A DNA stretch of 64,000 nucleotides from Zeus faber (GCA_960531495.1 OY482852.1:8471375-8535374); one strand, 5' to 3'; counted from the stretch's first letter, positions 23,429 to 36,759 are shown. The notes: generated from the letters alone by a model not told the origin. Made by a program: numbers and translations.

Positions 23429-23479
23429 ATGCTCAGCCTGAAACTGCCCCAGCTCCTTGACATCCACCAGGTCCCCAAG
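23429..23479 (+). CDS. paqr6: paqr6 coding exon 1
   Basis: 17 codons, [17 protein letters not shown], ending in phase 0 before the donor gtgagg. The exon itself begins upstream at 23202. Confidence 0.93.
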
Positions 23480-26400
23480 GTGAGGTGGGCCGCTTTTTAC
23501 TAATCTCCTCAAACACCGTTTGATACTCCTTACACTACGTTGTTTTTGAACCAAGAGGCGAATGTAGACACAGAAAACACTGAAAGGGAAGTACTTGGAA
23601 AACTGAACCAGGCATTGATGATTGTGGATGCAGAATTAAGTGATATTTCTGTGAATTAAATGAATCAAATAAGCTCCCTGTCATGTGAAGGATTGAGGAT
23701 TTGAGAATCAAATTATCAACCCAATCTACTGAGACATGCACTTCGTGTCTAATTGATTTATTTTTGATGTTTGATTCCGGCGCTAACTGGAAATTCTAGC
23801 TCTAAAACCCCTGCTATTAAAACCGTGGTGAGCAGCTCAGAGCTCAATGCTTGATGAAATGAGGAAGCAAAAGTCAGGGTTTACATCAATCGTCGTTTCT
23901 GCTTCATTTTTTCGCTTAATGGAGCTTGAAGTCAAATGCTCCAATCCCTAACCCGGAGTGCTTTGGCGCCCCTCAGGTGTTCAGAGAGGACGGCATCATC
24001 TCCGGGTACCGTGACCCGTGCAGCTCGGCCAGGGACTGCCTGCTCAGCAGCCTGCAGATGAACAACGAGACGGTCAACATCTGGACGCACTTCCTGCCCA
24101 CATGGTGCGTACGACATGGAAAAGCGCCCGTTACAGAGTCCTATTTTGTTCCACGTGCTGTAAAACACCTCCAAAATCATACGCTTAGGGTCCTCTGTAA
24201 GTCTTCTCCTTGAGTCGGCCTTGAATGTCGGACGAGCCCAGTCTTAACATTGTGCCTATCGAGCAATTGCGATGCGGGCCCTTTTATTCCAAACTTTTCA
24301 CTCTCTCAGTTCTTGTGCACATACATTCGGGTCTCTGATGGCCTTACTAACACACAAACTGTTAAACAAGACCAGAGGCATTATTCTAATTAGACCCGCG
24401 CCCCCATCTGAGTAACTCCTTCCAAAGCTAACAGCTAATCATGGGAAGTGCTCTGTTGGCTGCAGAGACCAGAGACCACAAATCTTTTAAAAGAAAGAGG
24501 AATTAATACTGACTCCCCGTGACTAAACTGCAGACGAGGGAAATATAAGTATTTAACAATTAATTCTGAAGTGTGTGTGTCTGTGAGTGTGTCTGTTTGT
24601 GTGTGTGTCCATGGTTGACTGCACTGTAGGCTGCGTGCGATCCGCTCCGTGTTTATCCAAACAAAACCGTAGATGTATTTATCCATTTTATTTATTTGAT
24701 TTTCCGACGTTTCCGTAATTGAATGGAGGGGAAAAAAACAACAAAAGGCCCCGAGCCCCACCGTATCCTGCAGCACTCCAAGCTCCGCACTGCTCCAGAC
24801 ACCGCAGTCAAAGTCTGAACAAACTTTTAAATGAGGCCTTGTATATCTAATATGAGTGAAGATTCATAACTGCATTGCTTAGTTCTCAAATGTTTCAAAA
24901 CTGATTTTGATCGACTGATGAGGTGAAATCAGTGAAAGTCTACAAACTAAAAACAATGGAACCCAGACTACAGCTCAAACCCCACTGGCTCACAGAACCC
25001 GTTGTGTGGGGAGGGTGGCTTCTCCCATTTAAACAAAGTAAAAAAGGAGCATAATATATCCACTTTAAGTATTTATAAAGTTTACTGAGAATGTTGGTCT
25101 AATACCATAGACCCTTTGAGCCACCGATACTGCAATGTATTGTTTATTTTTAGGTTTATTGTCTATTGAAAATCTTTTATCTGGGATATACAGTGGAGGA
25201 AATAATTATTTGATCCCTCACTGATTTTGTAAGTTTGCCCACTGACAAAGAAATTAACGGTCTATAATTTTAGTGGTAATTTTTTGTAGGTTTATTATAA
25301 CCGTGAGAGACAGTATATCAAAAAGAAAATCCAGAAAATCACATTAAATAAAATAAATAAATTATTTTGCATTTTGTGAAATATTGAATGTGAACAATAT
25401 TGTGAATATTGTGAAATAAGTATTTGATCGATCATTAAAACATGACTTAGTACTTCGTGGAGAAACCCTTGTTGGCAAGTACAGAGGTCAGAGGTTTCTT
25501 GTAGTTAATTACCAGGTTTGCACACATCTCAGGAGGAATTTTGGACCACTCCTCTTTGCAGATCCTCTCCAAATCTTTAAGGTATCGAGGCTGTCACTTG
25601 GCAACTAGAAGCTTCAGCTCCCTCCACAGATTGTCTTTAGGATTAAGGTCCGGAGACTGGCCAGGCCACTCCATGACCTGAATGTGCTTCTTCTTGAGCC
25701 ACTACTTTGTTGCCTTGGCTCTATGTTTTGGGTCATTGTCATGCTGGAAGACCCATCCACGACCCATTTTTAGTGTCCTGGCTGAGAGAAGGTGGTTGGA
25801 TTTCACGGTACATGGCCCCATCCATCTCTCCCTTGATGAGGTTAAGTCGACCTGTCCCCTTAGCAGAGAAACACCCCCAAAGCATAATGCTTGCACCTCC
25901 ATGCTTGACGGTGCGGATGGTGTTTTTGGGATCATAGTCAGAATTCCTCTTCCTCCACACACAGCGAGTCGCATTGATACCAAAGAGCTCCATTTTGGTC
26001 TCATCTGACCACATCACCTTCTCCCAAGCATTCTCTGAATCATTAAATCATTCAGGTGTTCATTGGCAAACTTCAGCCTGTACATGTCCCTTCTTACGGG
26101 CGCTGCAGGATTTGAATCCATTCTGGCGTAGTGTGTTACCAATGGTTTTCTTGGTGACTGTGGTCCCAGCTGCCTTGAGATCATTAACAAGCTCCCCTCG
26201 TGTAGTTCTGGGCTCATCCCTCACCTTTCTCATGATCATTGATACCCCACGAGGTGAGATCTTGCGTGGAGCCCCAGACCGAGGAAGATTGACGGTCATT
26301 TTGTGTTTCTTCCATTTTCGAATAATAGCGCCAACAGTTGTCTTCTTCTCACCCAGCTTCTTGCCAATGGTCTTGTAACCCATTCCGGCCTTGTGCAGGT

Positions 26401-27938
26401 CTACAATCTTGTCCCTGATGTCCTTAGACAGCTCTTTGGTCTTGCACATGATGGAGAGGTTGGAGTCTGATTGATTGATTCTGTGGACAGGTGTCTTTTA
26501 TACAGGTAACAAGTTGAGATTAGGAGTACTTTCTTAAAGCGAGAGGACTCATCTGTGGGAGCCAGAGTTCTTTATGCTTGGTAGGGGATCAAAAACTTAT
26601 TTCACTCAATGAATTGCAAAATAATTTATATCTTTTTTTTTTATGCGATTTTCTGGATTTTCTTTTTGATATTCTCTCTCTCACTGTTATAATAAACCTA
26701 CCAAAAATTACCACTAAAATTATAGACCGTTAATTTCTTTGTCAGTGGGCAAACTTACAAAATCAGTGAGGGATCAAATAATTATTTCCTCCACTGTATT
26801 ACCAATTTTCTTTCTAGTTTTAATTTTCATTACCATATTTTTATTGCCTATTTTTTCCTGACATGTGTAATTGGAACACATTTTATCTATCTTTATAAAT
26901 TGTACTTATCTTGCCTGTCTTACCTCTCTCATCTCCCTCATCTCCCTTAACTCTCGTACTTCTAGTGCCTCTCACGTGTCTGGGTCTCTCCGCAGGTACT
27001 TCCTGTGGCGCTTCAGCGCGCTGTGCTCGTCGCTGAACTTCCTGACGGACAGCTACACGTGGCCGCTGCTGGTCTACATGCTGCTGATCTGCATCTACCC
27101 CTTCACCTCCAGCTGCGCTCACACCTTCAGCACCATGTCGCCCGAGACGCGCCACATCTGCTACTTCTTCGACTACGGAGCGCTTAGCCTCTACAGCCTG
27201 GGTAGGAACTCATTCATTCATTCATTCATTCATTCGTGTAGCCAATTACTCTATTGTTTTACAGGGTGTCTTTGGGTCCTTAAAAAGTTATTATATTCAG
27301 TTATATGTTAATATTAGACCTTATAAATCATGAAAGAGTCTTAAATTTGAGGCCTATATGAGGCCTTAATTTCAACATAAAAAGTTTATTTATACTTATA
27401 CAATTTATACTATACAATTCTTATTTAATGGGATTATACATTAATCAAAACATACTTATGAGTATTATATTCCATTTCTGCCAAGTCTGTTCCGTAAATT
27501 CTACACACTGCACCTTTAAAATGGTAATAAAAAATTAACACCAATATCTGCCGATTTCCTGTTGTAGATGAATTGATGATAAACATCACTATGCCTCTAT
27601 GACACAACCTGGAAAATATGAAGATAAAAAAGATAGAAAAAAATTACTTCAAAACATTCTATAAATCGTCTTGAATAAACTGCTATTTTGAGCAATTTAC
27701 GGTTTAAGCAATTTAAACCGTTTCATATTTCTCACCATCTTTTGCAGTTACCAAACTCATTCCCTCATGTGTTGGTTCATTCATTAGAATAACAAACTTA
27801 ATTTTTATAGACACTCTCAAAAGCAAGTTTACAATGTGTTTCTTAAGGGACATTAGAACAAATAAATACAAAATGAGTCTCATATTAGCTTACAGGCCAA
27901 AAAAACGTGTTCAAACATTCAAATAATAAATAAAATAA

Positions 27939-28026
<88 letters not shown>

Positions 28027-31000
28027 TTACAGTGGTGAAATGAGATCCTGATATTTGAACTCATGTGACTTTATGAGAACGTTTAAAAAAACAAACCAAA
28101 AAAAAAAGGGGACTGATTTAAGTCATGATTCATTCACTTTCTTTCACTTGAGCCTCAAAACAGGGTGTACAATTGCCTGAAAGCACAAGGAATGTCGTAG
28201 GTGTCTTCGACTGCATGGAAACCACATTTTCAGAAGTAAAGAAATCGTCCTGTGTTTCAGCTCAGCGAAAGTACCCTGAACTTTAGTCCCTTTTTATGAG
28301 TCACTCATCAACATTTTGGGCAGAAAAGGCTTTTGTTTTATGCTCACCAGGAGATGTCTATTGCCAAAAAATTGTTCATGGATTTGGCAGCTTCAGTCAC
28401 AGTTAATTAGGATCTTTTATTTGCATGATTGGAGGATTAGGGTGGAAGTGGGAAAATATACCTTTTAGAAGTGGGCTTGCAAACCCCTCTGATATACATT
28501 TATATAAATGAGATTGACTTGATTTTTGACGTAACGTTTGAAGAGGATCGGTAACATCGATAATACTCAATGACAAAAAAGCCGAAAGGTTCAAAATGGC
28601 AAGATATCCCCTTTGTTCTCATTGCATAATGGCTTATCACACCAGCTTCTTAAGACTAAAACTGTGAATATATCATAACCTCTGCAGCCTGGGAAGGAAT
28701 CGTTGAAAGCCGTGATACCTTTTTTTTATAAAAGCCCAAAAAATATTTATCCATTTATCATCTCAAAGTTTGAATTTGGCCTTCACTGCCCAAAAATTCT
28801 CAGACTGATGCAAATTTGGTCCTAGTTTTAGACATCGGAGTAAAAGCATTTTATAAGCTTCCTTAACCCCCTAAACTACTCCTATCTCCAGCCGGATTTA
28901 GGAGAAGTCGAGTGCTGTCCTAACCCGTTAGGAGTTCTGCTGGGAACCTTTAACGGGTTAGCTAGCTTTATTATAATAATAATAATAATTATTATTATAA
29001 ATTGGACTACAAAAGTAATACAATATTCTTTTACAATACAATATTCAGTCAATATAATGTAAAAGCATGACATCCACTTATACTTTTCTCTGAAAGCGAG
29101 TGTAGGAAGCTTCATTACTAACTTTTATGTCCTAATCAGAGGTTGGAATATTTAACTCCTCGTCAAACTGTTCAGCCATGGTGAAGCCTTTGGTTGAGCC
29201 AGACCTTTGGTATCATGTGTAACTGTATGGATACAAAGCAGAAGGTTGGAAGTGAGTGTACTCTTTAAAGTGACACAAGCCGAGTGCTTTCTCAAGTCCT
29301 GATTGCGCTGCATTTCTCAAGTCGCAAATTCTCGATGGCGTCACGTTAAAATCAGCTTTTTTTTTTTTTTTTTTTTTAATCCTACTTGCACGCAGCAACA
29401 GATGCTTCGCTCAGTAGTAAACCTACAGCGTGGTGGACAAGTTCAGTTGTTCTGCTTTCGGCCGTCTGCAGGGAAGTAGAGTGCCCGGTCAGATACAGAA
29501 CGGCTCTGGATGGACGCTCATTAGCAGGTCGTCCGGTTTCAGACGTGTCTGCCTCTTCCACAGAAATTCCCATGAAAATGTATCTGGAACAATATACGAA
29601 AACTTTCAATCAACCCGACTGGACTAAAAGTCATCAATCGTCGCTTTGAGGCAGACATTTTCAACCTTAGAGTCGTGACCCCACATGGGGTCACTTGTTA
29701 TGCACAAATTTCACAGTACGGTATCTACCAAAACACTGCATTAACGGTATTTGACGTCATTCATTCGTTTTCTGTATATTCAGTTAATAAATACTTTATG
29801 TTACAAAATAAAAACAAAGAGCAAAGCCTCTGTCGCAGCGCAGTGCGGGAAGGTGCTGGTCGGGGTCCCTCAAATTCACAGCACAGGCAAAATATGCGAC
29901 ATATAAATCAAAATCTAGCTTATTTGCAAAATTGAAGATGTGAACTTGAATTCACCTCACCTGACAGCTACCTGCTGCGAGGGAGCAGAGGGTCAAACAG
30001 GTTGTAATAATCCATCCAATTTCCAGAAGCCCCGTTCCGCCAGTTTGTTTGTTTACACTCACTCCAAACATTTGTTCACATGCCCCCAAGTTACGCAAAG
30101 CACCCTGTCGTAGAATATTGTTGAAAAGCAGTTCTGCTGCTGCTGCTGTAAACAAACCCAGAAACTGTCTGCTAAGGTGGAAAATAATTCTTAGTAATGC
30201 TTTTTAATTTTCGAAAATAAATCTACGCTGTGGGAAAGGTATTACAGGGAAAGGGCTACCGTTTAGAACGGTGGTTGCTTGTTACCGTGGTATACCTCAG
30301 AACGGTGTACCGCTACATTCCTAATCACTATATGATCCATTCGGAATTCCCTCCGCGCTCGATGATATGATAAACGCTTTCGACCAGTGATGTCATTTTA
30401 GAAAGTAGAGTAAATACGTTTAATCAGGTGCTCCCTCAAAAATAATTATAGTAAAGGGACCTATGAAAGGAAATGTTGGGACCCAAAAAAAGGGGTCATT
30501 GACCATAAAAGGCTGACATGGCCTGCTTTAAGGATTACTGTTTGAAATGTGTGGTGTATGGAGTGTATGGAGTAGTTGGTCTTGACGACCTTTCTTTGCT
30601 GTATTTAGGCTTCCATTCATGTCCCGCGGGCTTGGTTTGTTAAGAGGATTACAAGGGAGGGGAAGATCTGACTTTCCCTTATAGAACCTTGTAGGAGATA
30701 GAGGGAAGCTCTTTAATGCCATGGACTCACTACAAGACTTTGAAAGTCGAGAGAGAAGTGACATGTGATATGCCGCGATACCTTGCGACGGGCAGCGTTT
30801 CTTTTTTTTTTTCTTCCAAATTAAATGTTTGCAAGAAACAAGCAGCCCAAGGTGTTCAAATTGTAATAATAATAAATAATATAATAAAATGACATTAATA
30901 ATAATAATAATAATAATAAGTTACGATTATTAGTTATCGATTTATTATTATTAATCGAACCGTTGTTCGGGCCATAAATGGTCAGAAAATGGTGAAAAAT

Positions 31001-32597
31001 GTTGATCACTGTTTATTTATAAAATATCTTGGGGCCGTGTTGCAGTTTGTCGTGTTGCATGTGGTTTCTGACTGCTGCTCCGGTGAACTTCCGTCTCTCC
31101 TTCTCGACTCCTCCCCACCCCCTCACCCCATGTCTGCTCTCACGGGCTCATGCTATAGCTTGTTCCATGGCTCCCCGACGGAACCAGGTATTTAGCCTGC
31201 TTCATATCTCCCGAATGCTGCGAGTCATCGCCGAGCTCTTGGATCGCGTCTTTGACAGTTCATCCGTAGTGATTGTCGTTGCCGGAACGCGCGCCAATTT
31301 CACTGGGATCTGGGGCTTTGGTCGGCAATCTCCAAAAAAAACAAAACTGTCTGCGAATGGAAAACCAGGCCAGAATAACGTAGTCTGAACTCAGCGTAAG
31401 TCGTTGTAGTCGTACCTACTGGGAGCACCCACCCAGACTTTGTGAATATAGAGAGCCCAGAGGGTTTTTTTTCCATAAATTTCAACAATATGTCACCGTT
31501 GCATAAGTAATGGAGCCCTGAGTAGTTATTTATAGAGGACATGACTCTCAACACAGACCGTACCTCTGATTTGTTCTTACAATATGAAGCGTTCAGACCT
31601 CTCAGGAACTGGTCTTCTAACTGTACCTGGAGCGAAGACAGAACAGAGAGTTTGGCACTGTGTCATTCTACCATAACACAGTGGTTTACACCGGTAGATA
31701 ATGAAGATAATAGTCTGCATCCCCTCACTAAACCCTGAAAACATTTCAGGAGCAGAGCTGCTGAGTGTGGAGATATACACGTTATCATCCGGTGAAATAA
31801 GTTTATCTGTTGGTTTGACACACTGCGAGGGAGCGCGTCCCATTTCCATGTCACCACAAAACCGCAGGGTGATAATGGTTGCATTCTTCGTCTTCTTGTT
31901 TCCAGAGACAAAGCCTCAGTTGATGGTTTGCCATCAGAGCTGGAATCAGTGTTGGCTTTGTTTCCGTCTGTTTCTGTCTCTCTTCACACATTGAGACATT
32001 TGCAATGTTTGTTTTGGTTTTGGTTTTTTTCCTGATATTTTCTGCAAATAGGATAAACTGGTCTCTCAGCCTAGTTTTTTTGCATTTGGTGTCTGTCTCC
32101 CGAAGTGTGTTTTTGTTCATAAACGAATGAATCTATAAATTAATACATTGACGATGTTTATCTTCTTTCGTGACCCTACACCATCCCACAGAGTTTTTTT
32201 TGTTTTTTTTTCCCCAGTCGTGTCTGTTTGTAGGTGCACTGGCTGTTCTTTTATCCACTGATTTGGATGCTATCTATTCCCTAGAAGTCAAACATGATCT
32301 GTATTTAAATTTGCATTTTGCTGTTCGCTACGGAGCCTATTCAAATTCCTATTCACAAATGATGTGGCAGCTGCCAGACTGTGAACTGTAATCTACACAA
32401 AGCTCCTTATTGGCAAGATGTTCCCCATTTTATTTTTATTTTTATTTTTATTTTTTAAGTCCATCCCGGGGACAGAAAAAAAAAGTGTGTGACTTTTTTT
32501 AACATATTTTTTCCCGATGTGTGATAATGAAGAGTGTGGTCAGATGGTTCTACACACGGGGATTCAATTGGGGCCTGCAGTCATTGGTTACGACTTT

Positions 32598-32640
<43 letters not shown>

Positions 32641-34892
32641 CGTTTTAACTGTGCGTTTTCCAGGTTGTGCCATATCCTACGGCTCTTACGTCATGCCGGA
32701 CTGCTGGGTGAACAGCTGGCTGCATCAGCACTTTGTCCCCATCGCCGTGGGCAACACGGTATTCTGCACCAGCCTGTCCTGCTACTCCAGGTGTGGGATC
32801 CCTGTCTGAGCTACCTGTACTTTAAAAGATTGAAATTAAATAAATAAGCAAACAGGATTGACTTGGTGAGGCTCTCGGCGGTTTTAATACGAACCTCCTA
32901 AATGGCGTTGGCGTGTGTCCGTGTCTTAAGTGATGGGGGGCAGATGACTGCTGGATTCAAAATGAGTAGAGTGCTACAAAAGCATGACCACTAAGCCAGA
33001 TGTAAACCACACTGTACCGCCCTGCTGCTGCACCTCCCATGCCGATCAGACGGTTCAGTTTAAGTAAGGACCGGAGACCCCCCGTTCCCCGACCGATCGA
33101 TCACAAAGGGAGGCCCAGAAATCAAAACGAGCAGGGAAGGAGGCCCAGGATCTTGACAGAACCTATTGTTCTACATGAGACAGAGAGGATATCAACTGAC
33201 TCTATGAGTGATGATATCTCACCCATTATCCCCCCCCATCAGGTTCCTCCCTGCCGCACAGTATGTTTCCACGCTTTAAATCTCTCGGTTAATAAAGTTA
33301 AAAAGGTGTTTCTCTCTCTCTCTCCCTCTACCTGTAGGTTCCTGGAGTTGCAGTTCCCCCACAGGAGTAAGGTTCTGCGGACGGGAGCGTTTGTCTTTCC
33401 TTTCCTTTTCGACACCGTTCCTCTGTTTTACAGAGTGAGTTTCAGCACAAAATATTAAACATCTAATAATAACGTAAAAAAAATTTTTTTTTTTTTGTTC
33501 TCATCGTATTGATCTCACCAAACACCCCCGTCTTGACTTTTGCAGCTTCCTGAAAATTGCACCGCCAAACTTTTAATTGCGTTAAAACCAACAGAATCAG
33601 AACCAAAGCCCAAAACAAAGTCAATATGCACATCATGCCTCTCAGCCCTGGGAGCTTGGCGATGGATTTTATTATTATAATTATTTTATTTGTTGTTTTT
33701 TGTGATGGATTTAGAATGAAATAGTTTAGGGGCTGATTTCTTGCTGCCAGAATCAGGAAACCCAATGACTGTATTATTATTATGTTAGGGTGTGTTATGA
33801 ATTAATTACATTTATGAAGCCCTTAAGACCTTGAGAGGGATTTAGGGCTCACGATTTGAAACTGATTTTCTATTATAGTCAAAGGTAAATATTGTGCGTA
33901 GAACAACTGTATAATTAACTTAGAAGCAAACAGTACATTTTATCAGGTTTTGTGTATGTTATGTTTTCTCTAGTGTCTGTCGTTAATTGATCTATTTACG
34001 GGGTGATGTACAGTCGCCTGGCCATTATCGGCAAAATGAACCTCGACATGGTTATCCGCTCTTGTTTCATCCTGAAGGGGGTTATTTTGTCGATAATGAC
34101 CAGCTGCCTCCCCATAATCCCGCTTAATACACCGCTACTTACCAAGTAAATGAATACACTGACAGATAACTATGTTTAACACAGAACTAGAAACCCTAAA
34201 CTGATTCTCTAAATGTTGGTACCTTCCGGGCGTAGCTGCTGTTGTGCTGTGGAGGGAGCTGTGGCCACGCCGAGGCTCTGTCCAGCCACTGCTATCACCT
34301 CCTCTTCGCCTTCCTCACCTGCTTCCTATTCGCCACGCACCTGCCCGAGCGGCTGGCCCCGGGGCGCTTCGATTACTTCGGTACGTCCCCAAATATTACA
34401 TGTCTTCATTGGCTGAGGATCAGGGAGGAAAAAGGCTTGGAATTACAGAAAGAATCGCTCGGGTTGAGCCCCGATGATCCAAAAATAAGTAGCCCTGGCA
34501 AAAATATGTTTTGCCGTACCGGTCAGTGGGACTAGCAGATGGTTTTAAGGAAGTTTTCTCAACATATTGAAATTTTACAAAGCCCTAAAATAGTGAGCGA
34601 ACGGCATGGCATAGTTTCTTTCCTCTCCCTCCGTCCAGGCCACAGCCACCAGCTCTTTCACGTGTGCGCGGTGGTGGGGACACACTTCCAGATGGAGGGC
34701 GTCATGGCGGACATGGTCCACCGGAGGGCGTGGCTGGTGGCCGGTGGCGCCCTGCCCTCCTTCCTGGGCACCGTGGGGGCGCTGGCCGCCGCGCTCCTCC
34801 TCAACCTGGGCGTCATCGGTATCTTCAGTGCCCCCCTGCTCTGGAACCAGCACCTCAGCGCCACGCCGCCGCAGCGGGGGCACAGGGAGTAG
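23429..34892 (+). CDS. paqr6: paqr6, membrane progestin receptor delta (complete CDS, 7 exons)
   Basis: PAQR6 (mPR-delta) is a seven-helix membrane receptor of the progestin/adipoQ receptor family, implicated in rapid neurosteroid signalling. Exons 23429-23479, 23977-24104, 26996-27201, 32664-32790, 33338-33434, 34236-34380 and 34639-34892 join in frame to 335 codons plus TAG at 34890-34892; the human protein is about 344. The start ATG at 23429 gives [17 protein letters not shown], matching the human N-terminus ([17 protein letters not shown]). Family signatures are [12 protein letters not shown] (residues 47-58), SSCAHTF (98-104), the Asp of CYFFDYG (119), [13 protein letters not shown] (238-250) and GHSHQLFH (252-259). 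The Ser, Asp and His residues are the presumed zinc/hydrolase-like site of PAQRs. The last helices lie in the final exon. Exons are GC-rich, introns AT-rich and repeat-laden. Confidence 0.95.
23977..24104 (+). CDS. paqr6: paqr6 coding exon 2
   Basis: The acceptor cgcccctcag ends at 23976 and the donor gtgcgt starts at 24105. It reads [18 protein letters not shown] and [15 protein letters not shown]; the NIWTH motif is the PAQR hallmark before helix 1. The Trp codon is split. Confidence 0.94.
24105..26995 (+). other. paqr6 intron 2
   Basis: Apart from the Tc1-like element at 25191-26796 I see no repeat or exon. A short irregular GT stretch lies at 24572-24608. Confidence 0.6.
25191..26796 (-). 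mobile_element. Tc1-like transposon with both ends and TA target duplication
   Basis: The element is 1606 bases and is flanked by TA at 25189-25190 and 26797-26798. The ends match as inverted repeats of about 200 bases (cagtggaggaaataattatt at the left, its complement ending ttatttcctccactg at the right), over 90% alike by eye. The transposase lies on the minus strand from ATG at 26449. It has a paired HTH part ([20 protein letters not shown]), then [11 protein letters not shown] with catalytic Asp 1, [12 protein letters not shown] with Asp 2 and [14 protein letters not shown] at the third position. At least two frame shifts, near 26090 and 26017, break it. It lies in paqr6 intron 2. Confidence 0.92.
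26996..27201 (+). CDS. paqr6: paqr6 coding exon 3
   Basis: The acceptor ctccgcag ends at 26995 and the donor gtagga starts at 27202. It reads [35 protein letters not shown] and [12 protein letters not shown], covering helices 1-3 with the conserved Ser, His and Asp. Confidence 0.94.
27941..28025. repeat. (GT)n microsatellite, about 42 units
   Basis: 85 bases of uninterrupted GT in paqr6 intron 3. Confidence 0.98.
29650..30525. mobile_element. possible hAT-like (Charlie-type) non-autonomous element
   Basis: The left side, cattttcaaccttagagtcg then tgaccccacatgggg, resembles the ends of vertebrate hAT/Charlie elements. The right side, aaggggtcattgaccataaa then aggctgacatggcc, is loosely its inverse. 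No transposase or clear target duplication is visible. Confidence 0.3.
32606..32638. repeat. (TA)n tract
   Basis: About 16 TA units directly upstream of the acceptor region of paqr6 coding exon 4. Confidence 0.95.
32664..32790 (+). CDS. paqr6: paqr6 coding exon 4
   Basis: The acceptor gttttccag ends at 32663 and the donor gtgtgg starts at 32791. It reads [27 protein letters not shown] and TSLSCYS. A (TA)n tract ends about 25 bases before the acceptor. Confidence 0.92.
32791..34235 (+). other. paqr6 introns 4 and 5 (around exon 33338-33434)
   Basis: These introns hold no recognised element. Intron 4 ends in a C/T-rich tract; intron 5 has A/T-rich runs near 33478-33498 and 33669-33700. Confidence 0.5.
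33338..33434 (+). CDS. paqr6: paqr6 coding exon 5
   Basis: The acceptor ctacctgtag ends at 33337 and the donor gtgagt starts at 33435. It reads [20 protein letters not shown] then [12 protein letters not shown], close to the human segment. A long C/T tract precedes the acceptor. Confidence 0.94.
34236..34380 (+). CDS. paqr6: paqr6 coding exon 6
   Basis: The acceptor ccgggcgtag ends at 34235 and the donor gtacgt starts at 34381. It reads [18 protein letters not shown] then [15 protein letters not shown]. The acceptor tract is weak but phase and homology support it. Confidence 0.88.
34639..34892 (+). CDS. paqr6: paqr6 last coding exon
   Basis: The acceptor ccgtccag ends at 34638; TAG is at 34890-34892. 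It reads [18 protein letters not shown], then [10 protein letters not shown] and two hydrophobic stretches, ending PPQRGHRE. Confidence 0.94.
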
Positions 34893-36712
34893 AGGCCGGG
34901 GGGAACCGTTTCAAATTGGGCCGCCTCGTCCGCCGGTGGAAAGCGGGCGGCCTGTTTGAACCCGGGCGTCTTTTTAACATTTGAAGCCACAAGGCGATAC
35001 GCCATAGAACCTGTTTAACATCAATGGGGTTCATCATTAAGGGTTGAGTTTACACATGGCTACTCACTGTTTTTTTTCCCAGGTGCTTTTCCACTGTTTC
35101 TCTCCAGCGCTGAGGACCCAGTGCCGTCGGTGCCTTTCGGCGACGTTTACAAGTTGTTGTTTTTTTCTGTGTACATCCACTATAAATGCTTCTTTAACTT
35201 ATTTGCGTCGTTACACTTGAAATGGTCTGGGTTGAATGAAGCACTCTTTAGTTGACGTGTCGCGTCAACACCTTGTTCTAAATATTTACTTCATTTACAA
35301 ATGTTTACAGTATATTATTACGAGTCTTTATTTTTCAGCTTGGAAACTGAAAAGAGAATAAAATAAGTTTGGATTTGCAGGGATTTATTGTCCGATAGTT
35401 AAATAACTTCATTGGATATCCTGGGCCATTGATTGAAAAAACATTTTTTTGTTTGTTTTCTACTGGATTTCATGGTTAGTGTGCTTATTTGATGAAGTCG
35501 TAGAAATTGGCCAACCGTATTAAAATCAACATAATATAATGCAGATTGAATTGCCCTTCCCCTTATATTATATGCATTTACGCACCCATTGATTCCCCTC
35601 CACTGTGACTTGAATGGATTTTTCTTGTCGTTTCCCGTCTCTTATGGCCTGTCTTATTCCCTACCCCGCCGTCTACATTCCAACTGCAAAATATTCAAGC
35701 GCACCAGTGATCTTTGTGGGGCCGGCGCATTTTATAACGGTTCGTTTCCATGGCAACATTCCAGCTGCCTACCTACCCCCCTGAAGGTCTTGAACCTTTT
35801 GTTCCTGTAAATGCGCCCTTTTCTCTCAACTTCCCATTGAGAATTGCAGGTTGGCGAAGAATGCGTTTTACGTGCCTGTCAAGCAGCGGAGCGAGGCACC
35901 AAATGTCAGAAGAAAGGGAATAAAATCACCATTATTCGGTTAAGCCGCCATTTCAGTTTTGTGCATTTGGGTGACATTTGTGGCACATTTGGGTTTGTAA
36001 AATCGCTTTGCGGAAAGAAAGAAAGAAAGAAAGAAAGGGAGGAAAAAAAATAATAATAAAAGCTTCCATCAGTTGGAAAGTTTTGAGGGTCATTGACTGG
36101 TGGAGTTTGGTGGCTTTTTGGGGGCACGGAGGTATTTCAGTCGTCGTTTCGGGTGTATGGCAGAGTAGTGCCCTTCACTGTGGTTGTACAAGGTCACACA
36201 CTATTGTTCACAATGGTTTTTTTCCAACGACATCGTTCTACATTATCACTGTTAAGTATTTATAGATATTCTATACAAACTCAAATCCTTTTTATTAATG
36301 TTGTTACAGCTCTGTATCATAAAAGAACACTTGTAAAGTCAGGCAAAATATTTCATATTTCTTGATGTCTTGCTAACTATAAACAAGGGTAAACTGTATT
36401 CATGTTATATCTGTCTTATAACAAACCACTAACCTCATTGGTTCACTCACAATAATGTCCCCATGTTTTATGTGTTCCAAAATAATGCGCCCAATTAGTG
36501 GAATCTCAGATGTTAGTGGGGAAAGCACTGAACTCTCTTTATATTTATATTGTTGTCCACATGTAAACAATGTGTGGAGAATACATTACATGGGGCTCAT
36601 TTGTATAGGAGGCAGAGTTTAACTGAACCACCATCGGACTGTTTTCTTTGTTTTTATTTTTTGCATATTCTCTGCACTTATCCTGTCACTAACACGCACA
36701 CACACGTACATG

Positions 36713-36759
<47 letters not shown>

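Larger units (their letters stand above)
27202..32663 (+). other. paqr6 intron 3
   Basis: The 5.5 kb intron holds (CATT)n at about 27207-27235, a GT array at 27941-28025, an AT-rich palindrome at about 28970-29000, a possible hAT-like element (29650-30525), (TAA)n-like runs near 30865-30920 and a (TA)n tract at 32606-32638. No exon was recognised. Confidence 0.5.

Noticed and set aside
23149..23554. Minus-strand frames opposite paqr6 coding exon 1
   Set aside because: They mirror the GC-rich exon; the sense frame matches PAQR6.
34575..35005. Several frames overlapping the last paqr6 exon
   Set aside because: The sense frame has the family motif GHSHQLFH and the stop; the others are GC-driven shadows.
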